Part shown: positions 1 to 11,720 of the stretch, piece by piece
Position numbering within the stretch: the first letter of the stretch is position 1
Layout: every line of letters begins with the position of its first letter
Assembly (NCBI GenBank): GCA_014650415.1
Contig: BMUX01000019.1
Coordinates: 1 to 64,000, forward strand
DNA length: 64,000 nt
Direction of reading: 5' to 3'
DNA from: Streptomyces spiroverticillatus
GTDB lineage: Bacteria; Actinomycetota; Actinomycetes; Streptomycetales; Streptomycetaceae
Notes under the pieces: model-generated
Seen by the model: only the letters and a program-made list of their open reading frames with translations
Told to the model about the DNA's origin: nothing
Database searches by the model: none
Position numbers and translations under genes: made by a program

Positions 1-84
1 GAGAATCGTGTCGCTGATCTGGTCAGCGATCTTGTCGGGGTGGCCCTCGGTCACAGACTCCGAGGTGAAGAGACGACGGGACAC
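1..84 (-). CDS. metK: S-adenosylmethionine synthetase, N-terminal fragment
   Basis: Only the first 28 codons are inside the window. They read VSRRLFTSESVTEGHPDKIA followed by DQISDTIL, the highly conserved MetK N-terminus. MetK makes S-adenosylmethionine from methionine and ATP in the cytoplasm; the TEGHPDK segment includes the conserved His and Asp of the ATP/metal site. The start is GTG (82-84, minus strand), with a purine-rich CAGGGAG about 6 nt upstream. The next gene upstream is coaBC, also on the minus strand, as in mycobacteria. The 272-nt gap to coaBC contains a strong hairpin (322-345), so metK probably has its own promoter. I saw no recognisable SAM riboswitch in the gap, though this was judged by eye only. 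Confidence 0.93.
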   Translation of the reverse strand, partial: MSRRLFTSESVTEGHPDKIADQISDTIL

Positions 85-321
85 AACGCTCCCTGGGGTT
101 GCAGCGGCTGCTGGCTGATCATTGGCGGACCTGCCGGGAGCTGCGCCCGGCGTCGGTCCGCGACCACTTTATCGGTCGCGCCCGCCCGCTGGACCACGTG
201 TCTCACCGAATGGCAATTGTGTGATCCGAGGCACTGCCTCGTGCGGTACGACAAAACGGCGGGGAGAGGGGTCGAAAATGGCCAATTAGCGGCATTTTCT
301 CCCCCGGAGAGGTCCTGGAGA

Positions 322-345
322 CCCCCCGGAGGTTCCTCCGGGGGG
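322..345 (-). terminator. Hairpin terminator after coaBC
   Basis: A perfect 11-bp inverted repeat (322-332 with 335-345) around a 2-nt centre lies 12 nt beyond the coaBC stop codon. There is no T-tract, which is usual for streptomycete terminators. It would separate coaBC from metK. Confidence 0.65.
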
Positions 346-356
346 CGAGGGATGCA

Positions 357-1583
357 CTAGGCGGACTCAGGTCCCAGACGAGGGACGACCAAGTCCCACA
401 CGACATCCGCCAGCGTTTCCTTGGGACCGTACGGAACGGGCGTCTCCGCCCCGTCCGTCGCGAGCACGACCGCCTCGTTCTCCTCCGAGCCGAAGGTCTT
501 GCGCTCCCCCACCTCGTTGACGACGAGGAGGTCGCAGCCCTTCCGCTGGAGCTTCTTGCGCCCGTTGGCGAGTACGTCGTCGGTCTCGGCGGCGAATCCG
601 ACCACCACCTGACCGGGGCGCAGCCGGGCGCCGGTGCCGCCGCCCGCGACCTCGGCGAGGATGTCCGGGTTGCGGACGAGGGCGACCGGTGCGGGCTCCT
701 GGCCGTCCTGCTTCTTGATCTTTCCTGTGGCGTACGTCTCGGGGCGGAAGTCGGCCACGGCCGCGGCCATCACCACCGCGTCCGCGTCGGCGGCGGCCTT
801 CAGGACCGCCTCGCGGAGCTGCACGGCGGTGCCCACGCGCACGATGTCGGCGCCCGCCGGGTCGGGCAGGCCGGTGTTCGCCTCGATGAGCGTGACCCGT
901 GCGCCGCGCGCCAGGGCGGTGCGCGCGAGCGCGTACCCCTGCTTGCCGGAGGATCGGTTCCCCAGGTAGCGGACCGGGTCCAGCGGCTCGCGGGTGCCGC
1001 CCGCGCTGATGACGACGTGGCGGCCGGTGAGGTCGGGTTCCGCGACCCCGCGCGCCAGGACGCGCCGGCAGGTCTCGAAGATCTCGACCGGGTCCGGGAA
1101 GCGGCCCTTGCCGGTGTCGACGCCGGTCAGGCGGCCCACGGCGGGCTCCAGGACGACCGCGCCCCGGCGGCGCAGCGTGGCGACGTTCTCCTGGGTGGCC
1201 GGGTGCTCCCACATCTCCGTGTGCATGGCCGGGGCGAAGAGCACCGGACAGCGGGCGGTGAGGAGGGTGTTGGTGAGGAGGTCGTCGGCGAGGCCGTGCG
1301 CGGCCTTGGCCAGCATGTCGGCGGTGGCGGGGGCGACGACGACGAGGTCGGCGTGCTGGCCGATGCGCACGTGCGGGACCTCGTGGACGGAGTCCCAGAC
1401 CTCGGTGGAGACCGGGTTGCCGGACAGGGCCGACCAGGTGGCCGCGCCCACGAAGTGCAGGGACGCCTCGGTCGGCACGACCCGTACGTCGTGGCCGGAC
1501 TCGGTCAGCCGGCGCAGCAGCTCGCACGCCTTGTACGCGGCGATGCCCCCGCTGACTCCCAGGACGACCTTCGGCTTCTCCAC
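357..1583 (-). CDS. coaBC: Bifunctional phosphopantothenoylcysteine decarboxylase/phosphopantothenate-cysteine ligase
   Basis: CoaBC (Dfp) carries out two successive steps of coenzyme A synthesis: ligation of cysteine to 4'-phosphopantothenate (CoaB) and FMN-dependent decarboxylation (CoaC). The N-terminal flavoprotein half shows GVSGGIAAYK, the catalytic-His context VHEVPHVRIG, the FMN/substrate segment APATADMLAK and the PAMHTEMW loop. The C-terminal ligase half has SAGGTREPLDPVR, the conserved NRSSGKQG and the catalytic-lysine region TGKIKK. The length, 408 aa, is normal for the fused enzyme. The reading frame is open to 1634, but those upstream codons overlap the rpoZ terminator. The GTG at 1583 (or the adjacent one at 1586) follows a GGGGAG ribosome-binding site and precedes EKPKVVLG, so it is preferred. 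Confidence 0.95.
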   Translation of the reverse strand: MEKPKVVLGVSGGIAAYKACELLRRLTESGHDVRVVPTEASLHFVGAATWSALSGNPVSTEVWDSVHEVPHVRIGQHADLVVVAPATADMLAKAAHGLADDLLTNTLLTARCPVLFAPAMHTEMWEHPATQENVATLRRRGAVVLEPAVGRLTGVDTGKGRFPDPVEIFETCRRVLARGVAEPDLTGRHVVISAGGTREPLDPVRYLGNRSSGKQGYALARTALARGARVTLIEANTGLPDPAGADIVRVGTAVQLREAVLKAAADADAVVMAAAVADFRPETYATGKIKKQDGQEPAPVALVRNPDILAEVAGGGTGARLRPGQVVVGFAAETDDVLANGRKKLQRKGCDLLVVNEVGERKTFGSEENEAVVLATDGAETPVPYGPKETLADVVWDLVVPRLGPESA

Positions 1584-1628
1584 CACTGCGACTCCCCGCA
1601 CTCTTCGGATTCGTACAGGACCATCACA

Positions 1629-1667
1629 CACCACAGGCCCGACGGGAGTCCCGTCGGGCCTGTGGTG
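1629..1667 (-). terminator. Strong hairpin terminator after rpoZ
   Basis: An 18-bp perfect stem (1629-1646 with 1650-1667) with a 3-nt loop lies 17 nt past the rpoZ stop. It overlaps the upstream in-frame GTG codons of coaBC, arguing against those as translation starts. Confidence 0.8.
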
Positions 1668-1684
1668 AAGGTGCCAGATAGTGC

Positions 1685-1957
1685 CTACTGCGCGGGGCCC
1701 TCGATGGCCTCGGACGTCAGCAGACCCGCGTTGATCTCACGCAGGGCGATCGAGAGGGGCTTCTCGTGGACGTGGGTGTCCACCAGCGGACCGACGTACT
1801 CCAGCAGGCCCTCGCCGAGCTGGGAGTAGTACGCGTTGATCTGACGCGCGCGCTTGGCCGCGTAGATCACGAGGCTGTACTTGGAGTCCGTGGCCTCAAG
1901 CAGCTCATCGATCGGCGGGTTGATGATGCCCTCGGGCGTGGTGATGGAAGAGGACAC
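1685..1957 (-). CDS. rpoZ: DNA-directed RNA polymerase omega subunit
   Basis: This 90-aa protein is the small omega subunit, which helps assemble RNA polymerase and stabilise beta-prime. The diagnostic segment is SKYSLVIYAAKRARQINAYY (about residues 25-44), followed by the actinobacterial tail KPLSIALREINAGLL. The start is ATG at 1957 and the length fits actinobacterial homologues. It lies downstream of gmk and upstream of coaBC on the same strand, the conserved gmk-rpoZ-coaBC order. An 81-nt gap to gmk suggests co-transcription, and a strong hairpin follows the stop. Confidence 0.96.
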   Translation of the reverse strand: MSSSITTPEGIINPPIDELLEATDSKYSLVIYAAKRARQINAYYSQLGEGLLEYVGPLVDTHVHEKPLSIALREINAGLLTSEAIEGPAQ

Positions 1958-2038
1958 GCTCTACCTTCCGAAAACTTCCGGGATACCCGGCTTCCCGGAG
2001 GACCGGTCTTCTGGGGCGCCCGAAAAAGTGGACAAAGA

Positions 2039-2632
2039 TCAAACAACTTCCATCAAGGCTAGCAGCTCGCGTGCTACGTCCTCGACGGAGGTGTTGACAA
2101 GGGTGGTGTCGAACTCGGACTCGGCGGCCAGTTCGATCTTGGCGGCGGCCAGCCGGCGCTCGATGACCTCGGCCGACTCGGTGCCGCGCCCGGTGAGGCG
2201 GCGGACCAGTTCGTCCCAGTTCGGCGGGGCGAGAAAGACCAGCTGGGAGTCCGACATCGACTCCTTGACCTGGCGGGCACCTTCGAGCTCGATCTCCAGG
2301 AGGACGGGCTCGCCGGCCTCCAGGCGCTCGACGACCGCGTTGCGCGGGGTGCCGTAGCGGTTGCCCGCGAACTCGGCCCACTCCAGCAGCTCGCCGTTGG
2401 CGATCAGCTTGTCCATCTCCTCGTCGGTGACGAAGAAGTAGTGCACACCGTGCTTCTCACCGGGCCGCGGCTTGCGGGTGGTGGCCGACACGGAGAGCCA
2501 GACCTCGGGGTGGACCTTGCGCATATGCGACACGACCGTGCTCTTGCCGACCCCGGAGGGGCCGGAGAGCACGGTCAGCCGCGGACGTACGTCCGGGGGT
2601 ACGGGGGACGTCCCCCGGGATGTTGCAGCCAT
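2039..2632 (-). CDS. gmk: Guanylate kinase
   Basis: Guanylate kinase converts GMP to GDP using ATP, in purine nucleotide synthesis and salvage. The 197-aa protein has the P-loop GPSGVGKST (about residues 24-32), the GMP-binding block SVSATTRKPRPGE with following HYFFV, and the LLEIELEGARQV strand containing the catalytic acidic residue. The first about 18 residues form a proline-rich extension ahead of RLTVLSG. The ATG at 2632 has only a weak ribosome-binding site, so a start a few codons later is possible. Its neighbours sIHF (upstream) and rpoZ (downstream) match mycobacterial synteny. Confidence 0.95.
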   Translation of the reverse strand: MAATSRGTSPVPPDVRPRLTVLSGPSGVGKSTVVSHMRKVHPEVWLSVSATTRKPRPGEKHGVHYFFVTDEEMDKLIANGELLEWAEFAGNRYGTPRNAVVERLEAGEPVLLEIELEGARQVKESMSDSQLVFLAPPNWDELVRRLTGRGTESAEVIERRLAAAKIELAAESEFDTTLVNTSVEDVARELLALMEVV

Positions 2633-2711
2633 GGAGCGATTATTCCAGCTTCCCGGGCGTGCCCGGACCGCGAGTCAATCGCCGTGTGCGCGGACGGGGA
2701 GTCCGAACCGG

Positions 2712-2728
2712 CCGTCCCAGGGGGACGG
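2712..2728 (-). terminator. Short hairpin directly after the sIHF stop
   Basis: A 7-bp inverted repeat (712-718 with 722-728 of the 2 kb block) with a 3-nt loop abuts the sIHF stop codon. It is a weak candidate for a terminator or partial read-through signal between sIHF and gmk. Confidence 0.4.
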
Positions 2729-3052
2729 TCAGGCCGGGCTGCCGCCGAACTCGCGCTCCAGGGATGCGATCTGGTTGGAGCCGAGACCGCGCACGCGACG
2801 GCTCTCGGAGATGCCGAGCCGCTCCATGATCTGCTTGGCACGGACCTTGCCCACGCCGGGCAGGGACTCAAGGAGAGCGGAGACCTTCATCTTCCCGATG
2901 ACGTCGTTCTCCTGGCCCTGCTTGATGACCTCGTGGAGGGAAGCGCCGGAGTGCTTGAGTCGATTCTTGACCTCGGCCCGCTCCCGGCGAGCCGCGGCGG
3001 CCTTTTCGAGCGCGGCTGCGCGCTGTTCAGGGGTAAGGGGCGGAAGAGCCAC
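2729..3052 (-). CDS. Streptomycete integration host factor (sIHF/mIHF family)
   Basis: A 107-aa basic nucleoid-associated protein of the actinobacterial IHF family, unrelated in fold to E. coli IHF. The family binds DNA with little sequence specificity, affects topoisomerase activity and nucleoid compaction, and influences sporulation and antibiotic production in Streptomyces. The N-terminal half is a charged helix (EQRAAALEKAAAARRERAEV); the C-terminal half carries the helix-two-turn-helix with LLESLPGVGKVRAKQIMERL and SRRVRGLG. The frame is open upstream to 3349, but GTG at 3052 (VALPPLTPEQ) follows AGGTGA with normal spacing and matches the known family N-terminus. It sits upstream of gmk and downstream of the pyr cluster, as in mycobacteria. 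Confidence 0.95.
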   Translation of the reverse strand: MALPPLTPEQRAAALEKAAAARRERAEVKNRLKHSGASLHEVIKQGQENDVIGKMKVSALLESLPGVGKVRAKQIMERLGISESRRVRGLGSNQIASLEREFGGSPA

Positions 3053-3364
3053 GCCTACGTCACCTCGGATGTCGAACTGTCGGATACGGACCGGCGCAGA
3101 GCTAGTAACCCCGCACGCGGTGACCAAACACACGGTGGAGCTGTGCGTTTGCTCTCGTCGGAGACTAGCGGGGTTGGCCGCTCCCGTCAGTGAGAACGGA
3201 CTAAAAGTCCTGGTCAGCCTCAGACGACCAGGACATTTGCCCCATATCACCCTGGTTTCGGGTAAGGATTTCGTCAACATCGCGCCCGGGCCCGACGCAC
3301 GAAGGGCGCGAACCCGGTTCCGGTCCGCGCCCTCAGGGCTTCCGTGCACCCTCCGACGAGCCCC
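3053..3364. other. Intergenic region between sIHF and pyrF
   Basis: These 312 bases have no convincing gene. They should hold the sIHF promoter and leader. Near the pyrF side an 8-bp inverted repeat (3303-3310 with 3326-3333), with an inner CCGG/CCGG pairing, is a plausible pyrF terminator ending the pyr transcript. No clear operator was recognised. Confidence 0.5.
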
Positions 3365-4204
3365 TCAGGCCCCGGAGACCGCCTCGCGCACCTCGTCCGC
3401 GAAGCGCTGTGCGGAATCCCTCAGTCCGGTCAGGTCCGGTCCGTGACGGAGTACGCCCCGGCTCACGCTCGGTACGACGTTGCCCACCGCCGCGCCGAAG
3501 ACGCCCGGAAGGTCGGCCGGGGTCGCGCCCTGGGCGCCGATGCCGGGGGCGAGCAGCGGGCCGTTGATCGCGAGGTCCGCGCCCGCGTCGCCCAGGGTCG
3601 CGCCGACGACCGCGCCGACGGAGCCCATCGGGTCCGCGCCGGCGTTCTCGGCGGCCATGTGGTCCAGCATCAGCTGGGCCAGCGAGCGCCCGTCGGCGGC
3701 GGTGGCGCGCTGCACCTCGGCGCCCTCGGGGTTCGAGGTGAGGGCGAGCACGAAGACGCCCGCGCCGTTCTCCTTGGCGAGGTCCAGCGCGGGGCGCAGC
3801 GAGCCGAAGCCGAGGTACGGGGAGACGGTCACCGCGTCGGAGAAGAGCGGGGAGGCCGGGTCCAGGTAGGTGGCGGCGTACGCGCCCATGGTGGAGCCGA
3901 TGTCGCCGCGCTTGGCGTCCATCAGGACCAGGGCCCCGGCGGCGCGGGACTCCTCGACGGCCTTCTCCAGGACGGCGATGCCGCGCGAGCCGAAGCGCTC
4001 GAAGAACGCGGACTGCGGCTTGAGGACGGCGACCCGGTCGGCCAGTGCCTCGACGACGGTGCGGGTGAAGGTCTCCAGGCCCTTGATGTCGTCGTCCAGG
4101 CCCCAGGCGTCGAGGAGGGAGGCGTGCGGGTCGATGCCGACGCAGAGGGGGCCGCGGGTGTCCATGGCCTTACGGAGTCGGGTACCGAAGGGGATCACAG
4201 TCAT
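3365..4204 (-). CDS. pyrF: Orotidine 5'-phosphate decarboxylase
   Basis: PyrF decarboxylates OMP to UMP, the last step of de novo UMP synthesis. The 279-aa protein belongs to the longer type 2 form found in actinobacteria and myxobacteria. Its active-site lysine lies in LMDAKRGDIGS (about residues 92-102), and the N-terminal substrate segment is PLCVGIDPHASLL. The phosphate-binding end is recognisable around PGIGAQGATPADL. The ATG at 4204 overlaps the pyrD stop by 4 nt (ATGA), so translation is probably coupled to pyrD. It is the promoter-distal gene of the pyrimidine cluster. Confidence 0.96.
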   Translation of the reverse strand: MTVIPFGTRLRKAMDTRGPLCVGIDPHASLLDAWGLDDDIKGLETFTRTVVEALADRVAVLKPQSAFFERFGSRGIAVLEKAVEESRAAGALVLMDAKRGDIGSTMGAYAATYLDPASPLFSDAVTVSPYLGFGSLRPALDLAKENGAGVFVLALTSNPEGAEVQRATAADGRSLAQLMLDHMAAENAGADPMGSVGAVVGATLGDAGADLAINGPLLAPGIGAQGATPADLPGVFGAAVGNVVPSVSRGVLRHGPDLTGLRDSAQRFADEVREAVSGA

Positions 4205-5310
4205 GCGGCGGCCTTCTTGGTGTCTGCGCCGACGGCCTCGGCGAGGGTCTTGTACGGGCTGTTGGCGAGGCGCGCGGCCAGGCCCTTGTGGAGGGCGCGG
4301 GCGTAGAAGGGGCCCTCGTAGATGAAGGCGCTGTAGCCCTGGATGAGGGTGGCGCCCGCGAGGATGCGCTGCCAGGCGTCCTCGGCGTTCTCGATGCCGC
4401 CCACCCCGATGAGGGTGAGGTCGTCGCCCACGCGGGCGTACAGGCGGCGCAGGACCTCCAGGGAGCGCGCCTTGACGGGTGCGCCGGAGAGGCCGCCGGT
4501 CTCCTTGCAGAGGTCCGGGGAGGACTTCAGGCCGAGGCTCTCGCGGGCGATCGTCGTGTTGGTGGCGATGATGCCGTCGAGGCCCAGCTCCAGGGCCAGG
4601 TCGGCGACCGCGTCGACGTCCTCGTCCGCGAGGTCCGGGGCGATCTTGACCAGGAGCGGGACGCGGCGGTCGGTGACCGTGCGGTCGGCTGCTTCCCGGA
4701 CGGCGGTGAGCAGCGGACGCAGGGACTCCGTGGCCTGGAGGTTGCGCAGGCCGGGGGTGTTCGGGGAGGAGACGTTGACGACGAGGTAGTCGGCGTGGGC
4801 GGCGAGGCGCTCGGTGGACGTCACGTAGTCGCCGACCGCTTCCTCCTCCGGGACGACCTTGGTCTTGCCGATGTTGACGCCGACCGTGGCCTTGAAGACC
4901 GGGTTGCGGGCCGCCAGGCGCGCGGCGACGGCCTCGGAGCCCTCGTTGTTGAAGCCCATGCGGTTGATGAGCGCACGGTCCGCGATCAGGCGGAAGAGGC
5001 GCTTCTTGGGGTTGCCGGGCTGCGGCTGGGCGGTGACGGTGCCGATCTCGATGTGGTCGAAGCCGAGCATCGTCATGCCGTCGATGGCGACCGCGTTCTT
5101 GTCGAAGCCGGCGGCGAGGCCGAAGGGGCCGTGCATGCGCAGGCCGAGTGCCTCGGTGCGCAGCTCCTTGTAGCGGGGCGCGAGGGCGGCGGCCACGAAC
5201 GTACGCAAAACAGGAATGCGGGCGGCCAGGCGGATCCAGCGGAAGGCCAGATAGTGGGCCTTCTCGGGGTCCATCCGCTTGAAGACGAGGTTGAAGAAGA
5301 ACTTGTACAT
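4201..5310 (-). CDS. pyrD: Dihydroorotate dehydrogenase (quinone), class 2
   Basis: PyrD oxidises dihydroorotate to orotate with FMN and passes electrons to membrane quinones. The 369-aa protein shows the class 2 N-terminal amphipathic extension (MYKFFFNLVFKRMDPEKAHY) that docks on the membrane. It also has the FMN/substrate segments GLAAGFDKN and NRMGFNNEG, the catalytic-serine motif NVSSPNTPGLRNLQ, and IGVGGIENAEDAW with the phosphate-binding loop. In M. tuberculosis pyrD lies outside the pyr operon; here it sits between carB and pyrF. An 81-nt gap with a hairpin separates it from carB, so a change in transcript level at that point is plausible. Confidence 0.96.
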   Translation of the reverse strand: MYKFFFNLVFKRMDPEKAHYLAFRWIRLAARIPVLRTFVAAALAPRYKELRTEALGLRMHGPFGLAAGFDKNAVAIDGMTMLGFDHIEIGTVTAQPQPGNPKKRLFRLIADRALINRMGFNNEGSEAVAARLAARNPVFKATVGVNIGKTKVVPEEEAVGDYVTSTERLAAHADYLVVNVSSPNTPGLRNLQATESLRPLLTAVREAADRTVTDRRVPLLVKIAPDLADEDVDAVADLALELGLDGIIATNTTIARESLGLKSSPDLCKETGGLSGAPVKARSLEVLRRLYARVGDDLTLIGVGGIENAEDAWQRILAGATLIQGYSAFIYEGPFYARALHKGLAARLANSPYKTLAEAVGADTKKAAA

Positions 5311-5348
5311 GGGTGCCTTCGCAGAAGTCTGGGTGAGGGGGCTCGCGA

Positions 5349-5384
5349 AGAGGGGGACACCGAATGCTTCTGGTGTCCCCCTCT
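5349..5384 (-). terminator. Hairpin between carB and pyrD
   Basis: A perfect 13-bp stem (5349-5361 with 5372-5384) with a 10-nt loop begins 8 nt after the carB stop. There is no T-run. It could partly terminate the long pyr transcript or mark an mRNA processing site upstream of pyrD-pyrF. Confidence 0.55.
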
Positions 5385-5391
5385 GTGGCGG

Positions 5392-8695
<3,304 letters not shown>

Positions 8696-8703
<8 letters not shown>

Positions 8704-9832
8704 GCTGGCCCTCCATGAGCGTTACGAAGCGGTCGAACAGGTACGCGGCGTCGTGCGGACCCGCAGCTGCCTCGGGGTGGTACTGGACGCTGAACGCGGG
8801 CTGGTCGAGGAGCTGGAGGCCCTCCACCACGTTGTCGTTCAGGCAGACGTGGGAGACCTCGGCGCGGCCGTAGGGCGTGTCCGAGACCTTGTCGAGGGGC
8901 GCGTCGACGGCGAAGCCGTGGTTGTGCGCGGTGACCTCGACCTTGCCGGTGGTGCGGTCCTGCACCGGCTGGTTGATGCCGCGGTGGCCGTACTTCAGCT
9001 TGTACGTGCCGAAGCCGAGCGCGCGGCCGAGGATCTGGTTGCCGAAGCAGATGCCGAACAGGGGGGTCTTCTTGGCGAGGACCTCCTTGATGACGGTCAG
9101 GTCGACGGTGGCCGGGTCGCCGGGGCCGTTGGAGAGGAAGACACCGTCGGGGCCGACGGCGTACAGGTCCTCGGCGGTGGCCGTGGCGGGCATCACGTGG
9201 ACCTCGATGCCGCGCTCGGCCATCAGCGCCGGGGTCATGCCCTTGATGCCGAGGTCGATGGCGGCGACGGTGAAGCGCTTCTCACCGACGGCGGGGACGA
9301 CGTACGTCTCCTTGGTGGCGACCTCGGCGGAGAGGTCGGCGCCCTTCATCTGCGGGGCCTGCTTGACCCGCTCCAGGAGGGTGGCCTCGTCGGCCAGGGC
9401 CTCGCCGGAGAAGATGCCGACGCGCATCGCGCCGCGCTCGCGCAGGTGGCGGGTGAGGGCGCGGGTGTCGATGCCGGAGATCCCGACGACGCCCTGCTTG
9501 CTCAGCTCGTCGTCCAGGGAGCGCTGCGAGCGCCAGTTGGACGGGATGCGGGCGGGGTCGCGGACCACGTACCCGGCGACCCAGATCTTCGCCGACTCGT
9601 CGTCCTCGTCGTTGACGCCGGTGTTGCCCACGTGCGGGGCGGTCATCACGACGACCTGGCGGTGGTACGAGGGGTCGGTGAGGGTCTCCTGGTAGCCGGT
9701 CATGCCGGTGTTGAACACCGCCTCGCCGAAGGTCTCCCCCACGGCCCCGTAGGCGCGGCCGCGGAAGCTGCGGCCGTCCTCCAGGACGAGTACGGCGGGA
9801 GCCTGTGCGGCTCCCCGGGTGGAGATCGTCAT
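8696..9832 (-). CDS. carA: Carbamoyl-phosphate synthase small (glutaminase) subunit
   Basis: CarA hydrolyses glutamine and passes ammonia to CarB. The 378-aa protein begins MTISTRGAAQAPAVLVLEDG. It has the N-terminal CPSase small domain (GMTGYQETLTDPSY) and a C-terminal class I glutamine amidotransferase with nucleophile motif FGICFGNQILG and the His/Glu pair in SVQYHPEAAAGP. The frame is open further upstream, but ATG at 9832 forms an ATGA overlap with the preceding membrane-protein gene and matches the normal CarA N-terminus. It is the fourth downstream partner of pyrR in the operon. Confidence 0.97.
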
Positions 9833-10407
9833 CGTGCGGTGCCTTCCGTAGTAACTGCGTTGTTCATGGTGTTGATGGCCTCGACCCAGGCCGCGTGCTC
9901 GGCGGCCTTGTCGGAGCGGAAGCCGGAGTCGAGCTGCTTCTCCCCGTGCTCCCAGGTGACGACCAGGAGGCCGCCCTCCGCGAGGACCTTGCCCGCGATG
10001 CCCTTGTCGAGGCGGGCCTCGACGAGCTGCGCGCGCGGGATGAAGAAGTCGTCCGCGCCGGGGCGTACGACGTCCAGCCCCTGGTCGGTCAGGGTGAGCT
10101 CGGCCCGGCTGCGCGTGCCGAGCCCGTGGGCGACGATCCGGTCGAGCCACTGCCCGGCGGTCGTGGAGCCGTGGTACCGGCCGCTCATCCTCAGCTTCGC
10201 CTCACCCGGCTCCGACGGCGATTCGGGGAGCTCGGGCAGGTCCGACTGGAGGGTGCCGCGCCACTTCCAGCCCTGGCGCATCAGCCAGTAGACGAGGGCG
10301 ACGAAGAGGGCGAGTCCGACGACCCAGCCGATGCGTCCGGCCCAGTTCGTCACCTCCGCCGACTTCTGCTCGGCGTCCGCTGCCAGGGTGATGAGGAGTG
10401 ATGTCAC
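9829..10407 (-). CDS. Uncharacterised membrane protein inside the pyr operon
   Basis: A 192-aa protein with one predicted N-terminal transmembrane helix (about residues 22-45, around IGWVVGLALFVALVYWLM) and a cytoplasmic domain of about 145 residues with a beta-rich, PH-like appearance (AELTLTDQGLDVVRP, FFIPRAQLVEARLDKG, GGLLVVTWEHGEKQL). The GTG start at 10407 overlaps the pyrC stop (GTGA), and its stop overlaps the carA start (ATGA), so it is locked into the pyrimidine operon at both ends. M. tuberculosis has a similarly placed membrane protein (Rv1382) between pyrC and carA. The conserved position suggests a link to pyrimidine metabolism, for example membrane placement of the pathway, but nothing in the sequence shows an enzymatic role. 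Confidence 0.85.
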   Translation of the reverse strand: MTSLLITLAADAEQKSAEVTNWAGRIGWVVGLALFVALVYWLMRQGWKWRGTLQSDLPELPESPSEPGEAKLRMSGRYHGSTTAGQWLDRIVAHGLGTRSRAELTLTDQGLDVVRPGADDFFIPRAQLVEARLDKGIAGKVLAEGGLLVVTWEHGEKQLDSGFRSDKAAEHAAWVEAINTMNNAVTTEGTAR

Positions 10408-11690
10408 GCGAGTTTCCCGTCCACGACCGTTGCCCGGCCCCGCAGGAAGGTGTGGGTGACGCGTCCCGGCAGCTCGCGGCCCTCGTAGGGGGTGTTGCGG
10501 CTGCGGGAGGCGAAGCCCGCGGGGTCCACCTGTCCACGGTAAGCGGCGTCGAGAAGGGTCAGGTTCGCGGGCTCCCCGACGGCGATCGGACGGCCGTGGC
10601 CCTCCAGGCGGCCGATGGCGGCGGGCTTGGCGGACATGCGCTCGGCGACACCGGCCCAGTCGAGCAGGCCCGTCTCGACCATCGTCTGCTGGACGACGGA
10701 CAGGGCGGTCTCCAGGCCGACCATGCCCATGGCGGCGGCGGCCCACTCGCAGTCCTTGTCCTCGTGCGGGTGCGGGGCGTGGTCGGTGGCGACGATGTCG
10801 ATCGTGCCGTCGGCCAGCGCCTCGCGGAGCGCCAGGACGTCCTTCTCCGTACGGAGCGGCGGGTTCACCTTGTAGACCGGGTTGTACGAGCGGACCAGCT
10901 CGTCGGTGAGCAGCAGGTGGTGCGGGGTGACCTCGGCGGTCACGTCGATGCCGCGCGACTTGGCCCACCGTACGATCTCCACCGAACCGGCGGTCGACAG
11001 GTGGCAGATGTGCACGCGCGAGCCGACGTGCTCGGCGAGCAGCACATCACGGGCGATGATCGACTCCTCGGCGACGGCCGGCCAGCCGCCCAGACCCAGC
11101 TCGGCCGAGACGACGCCCTCGTTCATCTGGGCGCCCTCGGTGAGGCGGGGCTCCTGGGCGTGCTGGGCGACGACGCCGCCGAATGCCTTCACGTACTCCA
11201 GCGCGCGGCGCATGATGACCGCGTCGTCGACGCACTTGCCGTCGTCGGAGAAGACCTTCACCCCGGCGGCCGAGTCGTGCATGGCCCCCAGCTCGGCGAG
11301 CTTCTTGCCCTCCAGGCCGACGGTGACGGCGCCGATGGGCTGCACGTCGCAGTAGCCGGACTCCTTGCCGAGCCGGTAGACCTGCTCGACCACGCCGGCG
11401 GTGTCGGCGACCGGGAAGGTGTTGGCCATCGCGAAGACGGCGGTGTAACCACCGGAGGCGGCGGCCCGCGTACCGGTCAGCACGGTCTCGGAGTCCTCAC
11501 GGCCCGGCTCGCGCAGGTGGGTGTGCAGGTCGACCAGACCCGGCAGGAGGACCTTGCCGTCGGCCTCGACAACCTCGGCGCCCTCGTCGGACAGGCCGCT
11601 GCCGACCTGGACGATGGTCTCGCCGTCGATCAGGACGTCCTGGACCTCGCCGCCCAGCACCTTCGCACCACGGATCAGGGTCTTGCTCAT
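10404..11690 (-). CDS. pyrC: Dihydroorotase
   Basis: PyrC cyclises carbamoyl aspartate to dihydroorotate. The 428-aa protein is a class I (amidohydrolase) dihydroorotase. It carries the metal-binding DLHTHLREPGRED, a downstream His in VHICHLSTAGSVEIV, and the catalytic Asp region VATDHAPHPHEDKDCEW. The length and the C-terminal metal-free beta-sandwich segment (LTLLDAAYRGQVDPAGF) are normal. The start is ATG at 11690, 30 nt after the pyrB stop, and the stop overlaps the next gene by GTGA. Confidence 0.96.
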   Translation of the reverse strand: MSKTLIRGAKVLGGEVQDVLIDGETIVQVGSGLSDEGAEVVEADGKVLLPGLVDLHTHLREPGREDSETVLTGTRAAASGGYTAVFAMANTFPVADTAGVVEQVYRLGKESGYCDVQPIGAVTVGLEGKKLAELGAMHDSAAGVKVFSDDGKCVDDAVIMRRALEYVKAFGGVVAQHAQEPRLTEGAQMNEGVVSAELGLGGWPAVAEESIIARDVLLAEHVGSRVHICHLSTAGSVEIVRWAKSRGIDVTAEVTPHHLLLTDELVRSYNPVYKVNPPLRTEKDVLALREALADGTIDIVATDHAPHPHEDKDCEWAAAAMGMVGLETALSVVQQTMVETGLLDWAGVAERMSAKPAAIGRLEGHGRPIAVGEPANLTLLDAAYRGQVDPAGFASRSRNTPYEGRELPGRVTHTFLRGRATVVDGKLA

Positions 11691-11720
11691 GATTTCTTGC
11701 TCTCCTCGGTACGAAGGGTG

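Noticed and set aside
85..356. Possible SAM riboswitch ahead of metK
   Set aside because: No recognisable conserved core by eye; only a terminator-like hairpin at 322-345.
2575..3193. Several short open frames around gmk/sIHF on both strands
   Set aside because: Overlap supported genes and lack ribosome-binding sites or motifs.
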